Below, in pieces: positions 6,460-14,484 of a stretch of DNA of 14,773 nt; the first letter of the stretch is position 1; each line of letters begins with the position of its first letter. Below the pieces are notes generated by a model. That model searched no databases. It was not told the origin of the DNA and saw only the letters and a list, made by a program, of their open reading frames with translations. The DNA comes from Actinobacteria bacterium UBA2541 (GTDB lineage: Bacteria; Actinomycetota; Actinomycetes; Nanopelagicales; Nanopelagicaceae). The stretch lies in the NCBI GenBank assembly GCA_002340925.1, contig DDMR01000089.1:41064-55836 (forward strand). Reading direction: 5' to 3'. Position numbers and translations under genes: made by a program.

Positions 6460-6915
6460 TTGGCAGTGACAGCTTTCCTAGTTTTCCTAGCAGATTACTT
6501 GACGAAATTTGCAGCAGTTGAGTTTTTATCAGATGGCCCAATTAAAATTATTGGTGACTTCGTCAAATTTGAACTGTTCTTTAATACCGGCGCAGCTTTC
6601 AGTTTGGCAACAAGCAAAACGCTTTTTCTATCAGTTTTCGCAATGATTGTTGCGGCTGGAATTCTTTATTTCACATCTCGAATTGACTCAAGTAAGTGGG
6701 CGGTTGGACTTGGCTTGGTCTTGGGTGGAATTTTTGGAAACCTCACCGATCGGATATTCCGAAACCCAGGAGGACTTCAGGGTCCAGTCGTGGATTGGAT
6801 TTCTCTGCCATATTGGCCAACTTTTAATATTGCGGACAGTGGAATTGTGATTGGCGCTGCAACTATTGTCTGGCTTATATGGGCCCAGATTCCTCCGAAA
6901 TCGGTGCCTAAGTGA
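6460..6915 (+). CDS. lspA: Lipoprotein signal peptidase II (LspA)
   Basis: LspA is an integral membrane aspartyl protease that removes signal peptides from prolipoproteins. From TTG 6460 the product is 151 residues. It has about four membrane segments (roughly 1-20, 54-72, 80-96 and 124-144). The conserved blocks are DYLTK, FNTGAAFS (41-48), GNLTDR with catalytic D97, VVDWI, and FNIADS with catalytic D126. The start is uncertain. The frame is open upstream and encodes a plausible N-terminus, NVVVRRKLAV. A strong GAGGAA (6425-6430) would serve either a CTG at 6436, overlapping the upstream stop, or an ATG at 6440 that is out of frame and reads straight into TAG. TTG 6460 has only a weak ribosome binding site. 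The true protein is therefore probably about eight residues longer. Function is secure; the start is not. Confidence 0.92.
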   Translation: MAVTAFLVFLADYLTKFAAVEFLSDGPIKIIGDFVKFELFFNTGAAFSLATSKTLFLSVFAMIVAAGILYFTSRIDSSKWAVGLGLVLGGIFGNLTDRIFRNPGGLQGPVVDWISLPYWPTFNIADSGIVIGAATIVWLIWAQIPPKSVPK

Positions 6916-7874
6916 GTGAAAGAATGAGTGAACGCGAAGTTCGATTTGTCTCAATACCTGAGGGTTTACATCAGGAACGAGTAGACACTGCGCTCTCAAG
7001 ACTTTTGGGTCTCTCTCGATCAACAGTTGTTACCTTAATTGAGAACAGTGAAGTAACTCGTAAGGGAAAGCCACTTACAAAATCCGATCGGGTAAATACC
7101 GATGATATTCTTGAGATAAAAATGCCGGCGATACTTGGCGAACCAGTATTGACTCCGACTCCAATCGAAAATTTCAAAGTTGTCTATGACGACACTGATG
7201 TAATCGTTATAGATAAGCCAGCAGGGGTAGCAGCCCATCCAAGCCCTGGCTGGCGAGGTGCAACCGTGATTGGCGGCGTAATAGCAGCTGGATATCAAGT
7301 CTCCACAAGTGGCGCAGCTGAACGCCAAGGAGTTGTTCACCGATTGGATGTTGGAACTACGGGTCTAATGGTGATTGCAAAGAATGAAAATTCATACAGC
7401 AATTTGAAGCAGCAATTTCGCGACCGAACCGTTACTAAGGTTTATCACGCACTAGTCCAAGGTCACATGGATCCAACTGAAGGAACAATTGATGCACCTA
7501 TCGATCGCCATCCAAGAGAGGATTATCGATTTGCAGTAGTTGCAGATGGAAAACCAAGCATTACGCATTACAAAGCACTTGAATTCTTTCCAGCAGTATC
7601 GTTGCTGGAGATTGAGTTAGAGACTGGTCGCACGCATCAGATTCGAGTTCACTTTTCGGCGCTTCGCCATCCATTGGTTGGGGACATGACTTACGGCGCA
7701 GACCACACAATTGCAGAGCGCCTACAAATTGTTCGACCTTGGCTTCACGCCCGCGAGTTGAAATTTATTCACCCATCCTCGGGCTCCGAGATTGCTTTCT
7801 TCTCGGAATATCCGCCAGACCTGACACGCTGCCTAGAAATATTGGCCAAGGGCCAACTCCCTGAAGCGCAGTAG
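6912..7874 (+). CDS. rluD: Large-subunit rRNA pseudouridine synthase, RluA/RluD family
   Basis: The 320-residue product has an N-terminal S4 RNA-binding domain (about 20-70, RVDTALSRLLGLSRSTVVTLIE) and the RluA-type catalytic domain. Motifs include IVIDKPAGVAAHPSPG (about 98-113), the catalytic loop VVHRLDVGTTGLMV with the active-site aspartate D146, and the C-terminal ETGRTHQIRVHFSALRHPLVGD. RluD in E. coli modifies uridines of 23S rRNA helix 69; this homologue probably does similarly, but the exact sites are inferred. GTG 6912 overlaps the lspA stop (GTGA), which favours coupled translation; an ATG at 6924 is the alternative start. The lspA-rluD pair is a widely conserved neighbourhood. The dnaE gene follows after 13 bases. 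Confidence 0.92.
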   Translation: MSERMSEREVRFVSIPEGLHQERVDTALSRLLGLSRSTVVTLIENSEVTRKGKPLTKSDRVNTDDILEIKMPAILGEPVLTPTPIENFKVVYDDTDVIVIDKPAGVAAHPSPGWRGATVIGGVIAAGYQVSTSGAAERQGVVHRLDVGTTGLMVIAKNENSYSNLKQQFRDRTVTKVYHALVQGHMDPTEGTIDAPIDRHPREDYRFAVVADGKPSITHYKALEFFPAVSLLEIELETGRTHQIRVHFSALRHPLVGDMTYGADHTIAERLQIVRPWLHARELKFIHPSSGSEIAFFSEYPPDLTRCLEILAKGQLPEAQ

Positions 7875-7880
7875 TAATCT
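7875..7880 (+). promoter_or_regulatory. Possible -10 box for a leaderless dnaE transcript
   Basis: TAATCT matches TANNNT and ends seven bases before the dnaE ATG, while no Shine-Dalgarno is present there. A -35 was not found. The box lies in the short gap after rluD, so dnaE may also be read from the upstream operon. Confidence 0.25.
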
Positions 7881-7887
7881 CACCTAA

Positions 7888-10800
7888 ATGTCCGCAGATC
7901 CAGGCTTCGTCCACCTACATGTTCATACCGAGTATTCGATGCTCGATGGAGCTGCTCGGGTTGATGAATTGGTTTCGCAAGTTGCAAAAGAGGGAATGCC
8001 AGCAATTGCGATTACAGATCACGGAAATGTTTTCGGCGCCTATGAATTTAACAAGAAGGCCAATGCTGCAGGCGTAAAACCAATTATTGGGATTGAAGCT
8101 TATGTAGCTCCAGAATCAAGATTTGAAAAGAGACGCGTTAAGTGGGCCGATGGCGGCGAAGATGATGTCTCGGGCGGTGGCGCATATACCCACATGACGA
8201 TTCTTGCGGAGAACAACGTTGGGCTTTCTAATCTTTTTAAACTCTCTTCACTCGCCTCCCTTGAAGGTTATTACTACAAACCACGGATGGATCGAGATTT
8301 ACTTTCAAAATATGCAAGTGGTCTAATTGCAACAACAGGTTGTCCGGGCGGTGAAATTCAGACTCGGCTTCGTATGGGTGCATATAAAGAGGCTATAGCT
8401 GCCGCAAGTGAATTTCGGGATATCTTCGGTGCCGAGAATTTTTATCTGGAAGTTATGGATCATGGAATTGATATTGAAACCAGAGTTAAATCAGATTTAC
8501 TAAAACTTGGTAAAGAACTTGGATTGCCATTACTTGCAACAAATGATTTGCACTATACACATCATGCGGATGCCGCTTCTCATGAGGCGCTGCTCTGCGT
8601 TCAGTCTGGCTCGACACTCGCAGATCCTAAGCGATTCAAATTTGATAATAACGAGTTCTATTTAAAGAGCGCAGCTGAAATGCGGAAACTCTTCGCTGAT
8701 ATTCCGCAGGCTTGTGACAACACTCTTCTTATAGCCGAGCGCTGCAATATAAAGATGCGCGAAAATGAGAATCTTTTGCCACAGTATTCCGTCCCAGCTG
8801 GCGAAACCGAAGATTCTTGGTTGCGCAAAGAGGCGAACAAGGGTTTGCTTGCAAGGTTAGATGGCAAGGTGGATGTCGCATATCAAGAACGCTTAAATTA
8901 TGAATTAGATGTAATGATCAAGATGGGTTTCCCTGGATACTTCTTAGTTGTTTCTGACTTATGTTCGCATGCCAGGAGTGTTGGCATTCGAGTTGGTCCA
9001 GGTCGCGGTTCAGCGGCTGGTTCGCTGGTTTCTTATGCGCTTGGCATCACAGCGCTAGACCCAATCAAGCACGGACTTCTCTTTGAGCGTTTTCTAAATC
9101 CAGAACGTATTTCGATGCCAGATATTGATCTGGACTTCGATGAAAGAAGACGCTCCGAAATGATTGCCTACGCCACCCAGAAGTATGGCGAAGATCGCGT
9201 TGCGCAAATCATTACTTATGGCACGATTAAATCGAAGCAAGCTCTAAAGGATTCAACCAGAGTCCTTGGTTACCCATATGCAATCGGTGACAAATTAACT
9301 AAAGCGTTGCCGCCATCTGTAATGGGCAAAGATATTTCACTTGCTGGCGTCTTCGATACAACTAATGAACGCTATGGTGAAGCCGGAGAATTCAGATCTT
9401 TATACGATTTAGATCCAGACTCAAAGCGAATTGTTGATACTGCTCGTGGACTTGAGGGCTTAAAGCGCCAGTGGGGTGTTCACGCTGCAGGTGTGATCCT
9501 AAGTAAAGAACCACTGTTAGATGTGATTCCAATTCATCGCCGCGAAGCTGATGGCGCAATAATTACGCAATTCGATATGGGCGCGTGTGAATCTATCGGT
9601 CTATTGAAGATGGATTTTCTGGGACTGCGAAATCTCTCAGTCTTAGATGATTGTTTATTAAATATAAAGGCAAATAAGGGAATTGATTTAGATCTTGCAA
9701 CGCTAACTCTGGATGACACAAAGACATATCAATTACTTGGACGCGGTGAAACACTCGGGGTATTCCAGCTCGACGGTGGGCCTATGCGAGCCCTGCTTCG
9801 ACAGATGAATCCGGATTCTTTCGAAGATATATCTGCAGTTATTGCTCTCTATCGTCCGGGACCGATGGGAGTAAATGCCCACAATGATTACGCAGATCGC
9901 AAAAATAAGAGACAGGAAGTTATTGCGATCCACCCAGAATTAGTAAATGTGCTCTCAGAAATATTGGGGGACACCTACGGGCTTATTGTTTATCAAGAGC
10001 AGGTTATGGCGATTGCACAGAAGGTTGCCGGATTTAGTCTTGGTCGTGCGGATCTTCTGCGAAAAGCGATGGGTAAGAAGAACAAGGACATTCTTGATAA
10101 GGAGTATGTGAATTTTGAGAAGGGTATGACCGATAACGGATTCTCAAAATCGGCCATCGATAAATTATGGGAAACGCTGATTCCATTCTCAGACTACGCA
10201 TTCAACCGGGCACATAGCGCCGGATATGGAATGGTCTCGTATTGGACCGGATATTTAAAGGCAAACCATCCAACCGAATATATGGCCGCACTTCTTACTT
10301 CGGTCAGAGATGATAAAGATAAGAGCGCTCTCTATTTGAATGAATGCCGTCGGATGGGAATTAAAGTATTGCCACCGGATGTAAATGAATCTCAATCTGA
10401 TTACACACCACTGGGCAATGACATTCGCTTCGGGCTAACAGCCATCCGAAATGTTGGCGAAAACGTGGTTGCTTCGATTGTTGCAAATCGTGAAACTTCT
10501 GGCCGCTACGAATCTTTTGGAGATTTCTTAAGCAAGGTTGATGCAAATGTTTGCAATAAGAAAACCATCGAATCTCTAATCAAAGGTGGCGCTTTTGATT
10601 CGCTAAACCACCCTCGAAAGGGTTTGACGCTGATTTATCTCGAGGCAATTGATTCAGTCATGGAAGCAAAGCGAGCTGAGTCAATCGGGCAATTTGATCT
10701 ATTTGGCAGTGGAATGTCTCCGCAATCTTCAACGATTACAAATGTGGAGATTGAGATTCCTAATCAAGAGTGGGAGAAAGCGCTGCTACTGAGTTACGAG

Positions 10801-11403
10801 CGAGAAATGCTCGGGCTTTATGTTTCAGACCATCCGTTATTAGGAGTAGAGCACTTACTTCGCTCCTCGACAGATATGCCAATTAGCCAGGTTAATGACG
10901 AATCAATTGGCCACGAACAGATCGTGACAATTGGTGGATTAATCACACAGATTCAACGTAAGGTTTCAAGACGTGGAGATTCGTGGGCGATTGTTACTAT
11001 CGAAGATCTCGAGGGCGCAGTAGATGTTATGTTCTTCTCGAATTCCTACACTCAACACTCCATGAATCTCGTAGAAGATCGAATCGTGATAATTAGGGGA
11101 CGAGTAGATAAGCGCGAAGAGCAGGTCAAGATTATGGCCCTGGATTTATCAACACCCGATATCTCACTTGCCCCAACTGGACCGCTAATAATTTCTATGG
11201 ATACGGTTCGCTGCACACCACCAGTTGTAGACCGAATAAAAGAAATTCTCAGGTCTCATCCCGGAAAACGCGAAGTCCATCTGAAACTTGACGATGGTCG
11301 CAAGAGCCTGGTTATGAAAATCGGCGATGATCTGAGAGTTACCGCATCGCCAAGTTTGAGCGCTGACCTCAAGGCAATTCTCGGCCCCGACTGTCTGGTT
11401 TAG
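7888..11403 (+). CDS. dnaE: DNA polymerase III alpha subunit DnaE1
   Basis: The 1171-residue product is the replicative C-family polymerase. Order of domains: PHP domain (about 1-280), polymerase palm/thumb/fingers, tandem HhH region (about 860-920), OB-fold (about 1005-1090, VTIGGLITQIQRKVSRRGDSW) and a C-terminal tail. Palm motifs include GPGRGSAAGSLVSYALGIT and PDIDLDFD, with catalytic D412 and D414. The third aspartate, D576, lies in LKMDFLGLRNL. FNRAHSAGY and IVYQEQVMAIAQ are also present. The nine PHP metal ligands are all in place (H11, H13, D20, H45, E70, H102, C152, D220, H222), so this looks like the actinobacterial form with built-in 3'-5' proofreading. The position after the lspA-rluD neighbourhood and before hisD matches actinobacterial chromosomes. 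No frameshift or missing block was seen. Confidence 0.97.
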   Translation: MSADPGFVHLHVHTEYSMLDGAARVDELVSQVAKEGMPAIAITDHGNVFGAYEFNKKANAAGVKPIIGIEAYVAPESRFEKRRVKWADGGEDDVSGGGAYTHMTILAENNVGLSNLFKLSSLASLEGYYYKPRMDRDLLSKYASGLIATTGCPGGEIQTRLRMGAYKEAIAAASEFRDIFGAENFYLEVMDHGIDIETRVKSDLLKLGKELGLPLLATNDLHYTHHADAASHEALLCVQSGSTLADPKRFKFDNNEFYLKSAAEMRKLFADIPQACDNTLLIAERCNIKMRENENLLPQYSVPAGETEDSWLRKEANKGLLARLDGKVDVAYQERLNYELDVMIKMGFPGYFLVVSDLCSHARSVGIRVGPGRGSAAGSLVSYALGITALDPIKHGLLFERFLNPERISMPDIDLDFDERRRSEMIAYATQKYGEDRVAQIITYGTIKSKQALKDSTRVLGYPYAIGDKLTKALPPSVMGKDISLAGVFDTTNERYGEAGEFRSLYDLDPDSKRIVDTARGLEGLKRQWGVHAAGVILSKEPLLDVIPIHRREADGAIITQFDMGACESIGLLKMDFLGLRNLSVLDDCLLNIKANKGIDLDLATLTLDDTKTYQLLGRGETLGVFQLDGGPMRALLRQMNPDSFEDISAVIALYRPGPMGVNAHNDYADRKNKRQEVIAIHPELVNVLSEILGDTYGLIVYQEQVMAIAQKVAGFSLGRADLLRKAMGKKNKDILDKEYVNFEKGMTDNGFSKSAIDKLWETLIPFSDYAFNRAHSAGYGMVSYWTGYLKANHPTEYMAALLTSVRDDKDKSALYLNECRRMGIKVLPPDVNESQSDYTPLGNDIRFGLTAIRNVGENVVASIVANRETSGRYESFGDFLSKVDANVCNKKTIESLIKGGAFDSLNHPRKGLTLIYLEAIDSVMEAKRAESIGQFDLFGSGMSPQSSTITNVEIEIPNQEWEKALLLSYEREMLGLYVSDHPLLGVEHLLRSSTDMPISQVNDESIGHEQIVTIGGLITQIQRKVSRRGDSWAIVTIEDLEGAVDVMFFSNSYTQHSMNLVEDRIVIIRGRVDKREEQVKIMALDLSTPDISLAPTGPLIISMDTVRCTPPVVDRIKEILRSHPGKREVHLKLDDGRKSLVMKIGDDLRVTASPSLSADLKAILGPDCLV

Positions 11404-11405
11404 AT

Positions 11406-11411
11406 TAGAAT
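11406..11411 (+). promoter_or_regulatory. Possible -10 box for a leaderless hisD transcript
   Basis: TAGAAT is a strong -10 match, overlapping the end of dnaE by proximity (three bases after its stop). It ends six bases before the hisD GTG, so a transcript would begin at the start codon. No Shine-Dalgarno precedes hisD, and no good -35 was seen. A promoter at the first his gene makes functional sense. Confidence 0.4.
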
Positions 11412-11417
11412 TGGCGA

Positions 11418-12740
11418 GTGAATCCCACTGCCATTAGAACTGTTGATTTTCGTGGCCGATCTTTATCGAAATTGGGATATCGAACCGAACTGCCTCGCGC
11501 CGAACTAGATATTGAAGCCGCGCTAATAAGTATCGAGCCGATTCTGCAGGGCCTAAAGAGTGGTTCAGAATCTACACTCTTAGATTTATGCGAAAAGTTT
11601 GACGGTGTTCGTCCAAAATCGATCCGAGTTCCGATAGCTGAAATTAAATCTGCACTCGATTCGCTAGATTCTGATGTCAGGCTAGCGCTAGAAGAGGCAA
11701 TTCGCAGAGTTACAAAAGCTCATACTGATCAATTAAGAAGTGAGATATTTACGCAAGTTGTTGCAGGTGGACAAGTCACTCACAAACAGATTCCGGTAGA
11801 TCGGGTTGGGCTTTATGTTCCAGGGGGTCGAGCGGTATATCCAAGTTCAGTAATCATGAATGTAGTTCCGGCTCAAATCGCTAAAGTCGCCAGCATCGCT
11901 GTTGCTTCACCACCACAAATCGAAAATGGTGGCCTTCCCAACCGAACAATTCTTGCCACATGTGCGCTGCTTGGTATTACCGAGGTTTATGCAATCGGAG
12001 GAGCGCAAGCTATCGCGATGTTTGCTTACGGTGTCGAAGGTGTTTGCGAAAGCGTTGATGTAGTAACTGGGCCTGGAAATATTTATGTGGCTGCTGCTAA
12101 ACGAGCATTGCGTGGCTTAGTCGGAATTGATTCAGAAGCGGGGCCTACCGAAGTCGCGATAATTGCCGACCAGAGCGCTAATGCCAATGAAGTCGCTGCA
12201 GATTTAATAAGTCAGGCCGAGCACGATGTTATTGCAGCGGCAATTTTGATTACGGATTCACCAAAATTGGCTGAAGCGGTGCAGGTCGAATTAGGCATAA
12301 AAGTCTCAAAGACTAAGCACGAAGAGCGAATTCGAAGCGCGCTCTCCGGAAAGCAATCTGCAATCGTGCTTGTTGATTCGATCGACCAAGGCGTTGATGT
12401 AGCAAATGCTTATGCGGCCGAGCACCTTGAGATTCAAACAATTAATTCAAAGCAAGTCTCGAAGCAAATTAGAAATGCTGGTGCAGTATTTATTGGTCGA
12501 TTCACACCAGTTTCCTTAGGAGATTATTCTGCTGGTTCAAACCATGTTCTACCTACTGGTGGTTGCGCATGTCATTCAAGCGGACTCTCAGTTCAAACTT
12601 TTCTCAAGGGCGTGAGTTTCGTTGAATATGACGAGAGCGCTTTCACTGAAATTGCAGCAAATGTGATCACACTAGCTAACTCGGAAGATTTACCAGCACA
12701 TGGTGAGGCTATGAGTGCACGCTTTGAAGGTAAGAAGTAA
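11418..12740 (+). CDS. hisD: Histidinol dehydrogenase
   Basis: HisD catalyses the last two oxidations of histidine biosynthesis, L-histidinol to L-histidine with NAD and zinc. The 440-residue product is full length. Visible blocks are GLYVPGGRAVYPSSVIMNVVPA, GPGNIYVAAAKRAL, and SEAGPTEVAIIAD. The zinc ligands appear as Q266 and H269 (QAEHD), D369 (GDYSAG) and H428 (AHGEAM). The catalytic pair E335-H336 is in AEHLEI. The GTG start is chosen because the homology begins immediately downstream; there is no Shine-Dalgarno, and a TAGAAT lies six bases upstream. The gene follows dnaE by 14 bases and heads the his cluster; its TAA overlaps the hisC ATG by one base (TAATG), so translation is probably coupled. 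Confidence 0.96.
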   Translation: MNPTAIRTVDFRGRSLSKLGYRTELPRAELDIEAALISIEPILQGLKSGSESTLLDLCEKFDGVRPKSIRVPIAEIKSALDSLDSDVRLALEEAIRRVTKAHTDQLRSEIFTQVVAGGQVTHKQIPVDRVGLYVPGGRAVYPSSVIMNVVPAQIAKVASIAVASPPQIENGGLPNRTILATCALLGITEVYAIGGAQAIAMFAYGVEGVCESVDVVTGPGNIYVAAAKRALRGLVGIDSEAGPTEVAIIADQSANANEVAADLISQAEHDVIAAAILITDSPKLAEAVQVELGIKVSKTKHEERIRSALSGKQSAIVLVDSIDQGVDVANAYAAEHLEIQTINSKQVSKQIRNAGAVFIGRFTPVSLGDYSAGSNHVLPTGGCACHSSGLSVQTFLKGVSFVEYDESAFTEIAANVITLANSEDLPAHGEAMSARFEGKK

Positions 12741-13846
12741 TGGCGAAGGAAAATAACCAGGCCTGGCCAAGTTGGCTTCCAATCCGCAGCGAACTTGCAG
12801 ATCTAAAACCATACGGAGCGCCACAAATTTCTGGCGTTCGAGCTCTGAATACAAATGAAAATCCATATAACTTACCGAAAAAGGTTGTAGCCGAGATGCT
12901 CGAAGCACTTCCGAAGGTGTTAGAAAACCTAAATCGCTATCCAGATCGTGACGCAGTTGTTCTACGCGAAGCGCTAGCCAAATACCTAAGTAAGAGTGCA
13001 GGCGCTGTTTTCGGTTCCCGAAATATTTGGGCCGCTAATGGAAGTAATGAGATTTTGCAGACCCTGATGCTGGCATGTGGCGGTAGAGGAGCACTTGGAT
13101 TTACGCCTTCGTATTCCGTACATCCATTGATTGCAAAAGCCACGGGAACAAATTGGATTTCAGGTGACCGTGAAGCCTCGTTCAATATAGATATTAGAAA
13201 ATCAATCAAAATGATTTCAGAGAAAGAGCCAGGAATAACTTTTATCACGACCCCAAATAACCCAACTGGAACATCAACTCCTTATGCAGACCTCGAAGAA
13301 CTAGCGATTGCTTGCAGCGAAGTCAAAGGTTTATTAGTTGTTGATGAAGCCTATGCTGAATTCTCACAGGAAAAGTCGGCTGTAAATTTGATTGCTCAAT
13401 ATCCAAACGTTGTGGTCGTCAGAACCATGAGTAAAGCATTTGCATTTGCAGGTGCCCGAGTTGGATATGCAGTTTGTAATGAAGCGGTTGTTGATGCGAT
13501 GCTCGTAACCAGATTGCCCTACCACCTAAGCTCTACGACCCAGGCACTTGCCCTGGTAGCGCTAGATAATTCGAAAGCGCTGCTTGCAGAAGTTGATGCG
13601 CTAATCGCTGAACGCGATCGAGTAGCGGCCCAACTTACAAAATTAGGTTTTGAAGTATCGCCGAGCAGTGCCAACTTCTTACTCTTCAGTGGATTCAAAG
13701 GGGATTCCAAAACTGCCTGGGAGTCATTAGTGGCGGCTGGAATTCTTGTCAGAGATGTTGGACTCAGTGGTTATTTAAGAGTAACTATCGGATTGCCTAG
13801 CGAGAATGATGAATTTCTAACGGCTATTGCCGCTCTTAGGTCATAA
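12740..13846 (+). CDS. hisC: Histidinol-phosphate aminotransferase
   Basis: HisC transfers an amino group from glutamate to imidazole-acetol phosphate, giving histidinol phosphate. The 368-residue product is a fold-type I PLP aminotransferase of normal length. Motifs are ALNTNENPYNLP (about 35-46), AANGSNEILQTL (phosphate-binding loop, about 98-109), TPNNPTG (171-177), DEAYAEF with D202 and Y205, and SKAFAFAGARVGY with the Schiff-base lysine K232. The C-terminus has LRVTIGLPSENDEFL with the substrate-phosphate arginine. GAAGG at 12726-12730 lies nine bases before the ATG, inside hisD. Related aromatic aminotransferases share this fold, but the neighbours hisD and hisB make HisC by far the best call. 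Confidence 0.95.
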   Translation: MAKENNQAWPSWLPIRSELADLKPYGAPQISGVRALNTNENPYNLPKKVVAEMLEALPKVLENLNRYPDRDAVVLREALAKYLSKSAGAVFGSRNIWAANGSNEILQTLMLACGGRGALGFTPSYSVHPLIAKATGTNWISGDREASFNIDIRKSIKMISEKEPGITFITTPNNPTGTSTPYADLEELAIACSEVKGLLVVDEAYAEFSQEKSAVNLIAQYPNVVVVRTMSKAFAFAGARVGYAVCNEAVVDAMLVTRLPYHLSSTTQALALVALDNSKALLAEVDALIAERDRVAAQLTKLGFEVSPSSANFLLFSGFKGDSKTAWESLVAAGILVRDVGLSGYLRVTIGLPSENDEFLTAIAALRS

Positions 13847-13873
13847 TTAGTTCATCGACATTAGTTGATCAAC
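13847..13873. repeat. Direct repeat and perfect palindrome in the hisC-hisB gap
   Basis: The 53-base gap holds two near-identical decamers, TTAGTTCATC (13847-13856) and TTAGTTGATC (13861-13870), four bases apart. The second runs into the perfect ten-base palindrome GTTGATCAAC (13864-13873). It is one of the few his-cluster gaps not reduced to an overlap. It could be an operator or an RNA element, but the evidence is only the repeat itself. Confidence 0.4.
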
Positions 13874-13888
13874 AAAGGTAAAAGGTAA

Positions 13889-13895
13889 AGAGGAG
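13889..13895 (+). promoter_or_regulatory. Strong hisB ribosome binding site
   Basis: AGAGGAG lies four bases before the hisB ATG within a purine-rich run (about 13874-13899). It is the best Shine-Dalgarno in the window and indicates that hisB is initiated independently of hisC translation. Confidence 0.75.
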
Positions 13896-13899
13896 AAGG

Positions 13900-14484
13900 A
13901 TGAGAACAGCACACGTAGCTCGCCAGACGAAGGAAACTAGCGTTGATGTAAAAATCAATTTAGATGGAACTGGTGCGATAGATATTGATACTGGTGTTCC
14001 ATTTTTTGACCACATGCTCTCGCAACTCGGAAAGCATGCAGGCTTTGATTTAACCGTAAAGACTAAGGGCGATGTTGATGTCGATTCTCACCACACCGTT
14101 GAAGATACCTCACTTGCTTTTGGGCAAGCGCTACGTGAAGCGCTGGGAGACAAATCAGGAATTCGTCGCTTCGGTGATGCCATGGTCCCACTTGATGAAG
14201 TTTTGGTTCAGGCAGCAGTAGATCTATCTGGAAGACCATATCTAGTGCACCGCCAACCTGAAATTGTTGAACTCATCGGAACTTTCGACACAACACTGGG
14301 CCGACATATTTGGGAATCAATTGTCGCTGAAGCACGTATTGCTCTACACGTTCGAGTTTTGGAAGGGCGCAATGCTCACCACGTTTTCGAAGCGCAATTC
14401 AAGGCAGTTGCTAGAGCACTTCGCGATGCATGTGCAATTGACAATCGAGTAAGTGGGATTCCATCGACGAAGGGCGTTCTTTGA
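13900..14484 (+). CDS. hisB: Imidazoleglycerol-phosphate dehydratase (monofunctional)
   Basis: HisB dehydrates imidazoleglycerol phosphate to imidazole-acetol phosphate, the substrate of HisC. The 194-residue product is the single-domain form; the N-terminal histidinol-phosphatase domain of the enteric fusion is absent. The manganese-binding blocks are FFDHMLSQLGKHAGFDL (H38, H46), DSHHTVEDT (H64, H65, E68) and GRNAHHVFEAQFKA. The protein ends in the family signature PSTKGVL. The typical opening RTAHVARQTKETSVDV supports the ATG, which has a strong AGAGGAG upstream. Histidinol phosphatase must be supplied by another gene outside the window. The stop overlaps the hisH TTG start (TTGA). Confidence 0.96.
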   Translation: MRTAHVARQTKETSVDVKINLDGTGAIDIDTGVPFFDHMLSQLGKHAGFDLTVKTKGDVDVDSHHTVEDTSLAFGQALREALGDKSGIRRFGDAMVPLDEVLVQAAVDLSGRPYLVHRQPEIVELIGTFDTTLGRHIWESIVAEARIALHVRVLEGRNAHHVFEAQFKAVARALRDACAIDNRVSGIPSTKGVL

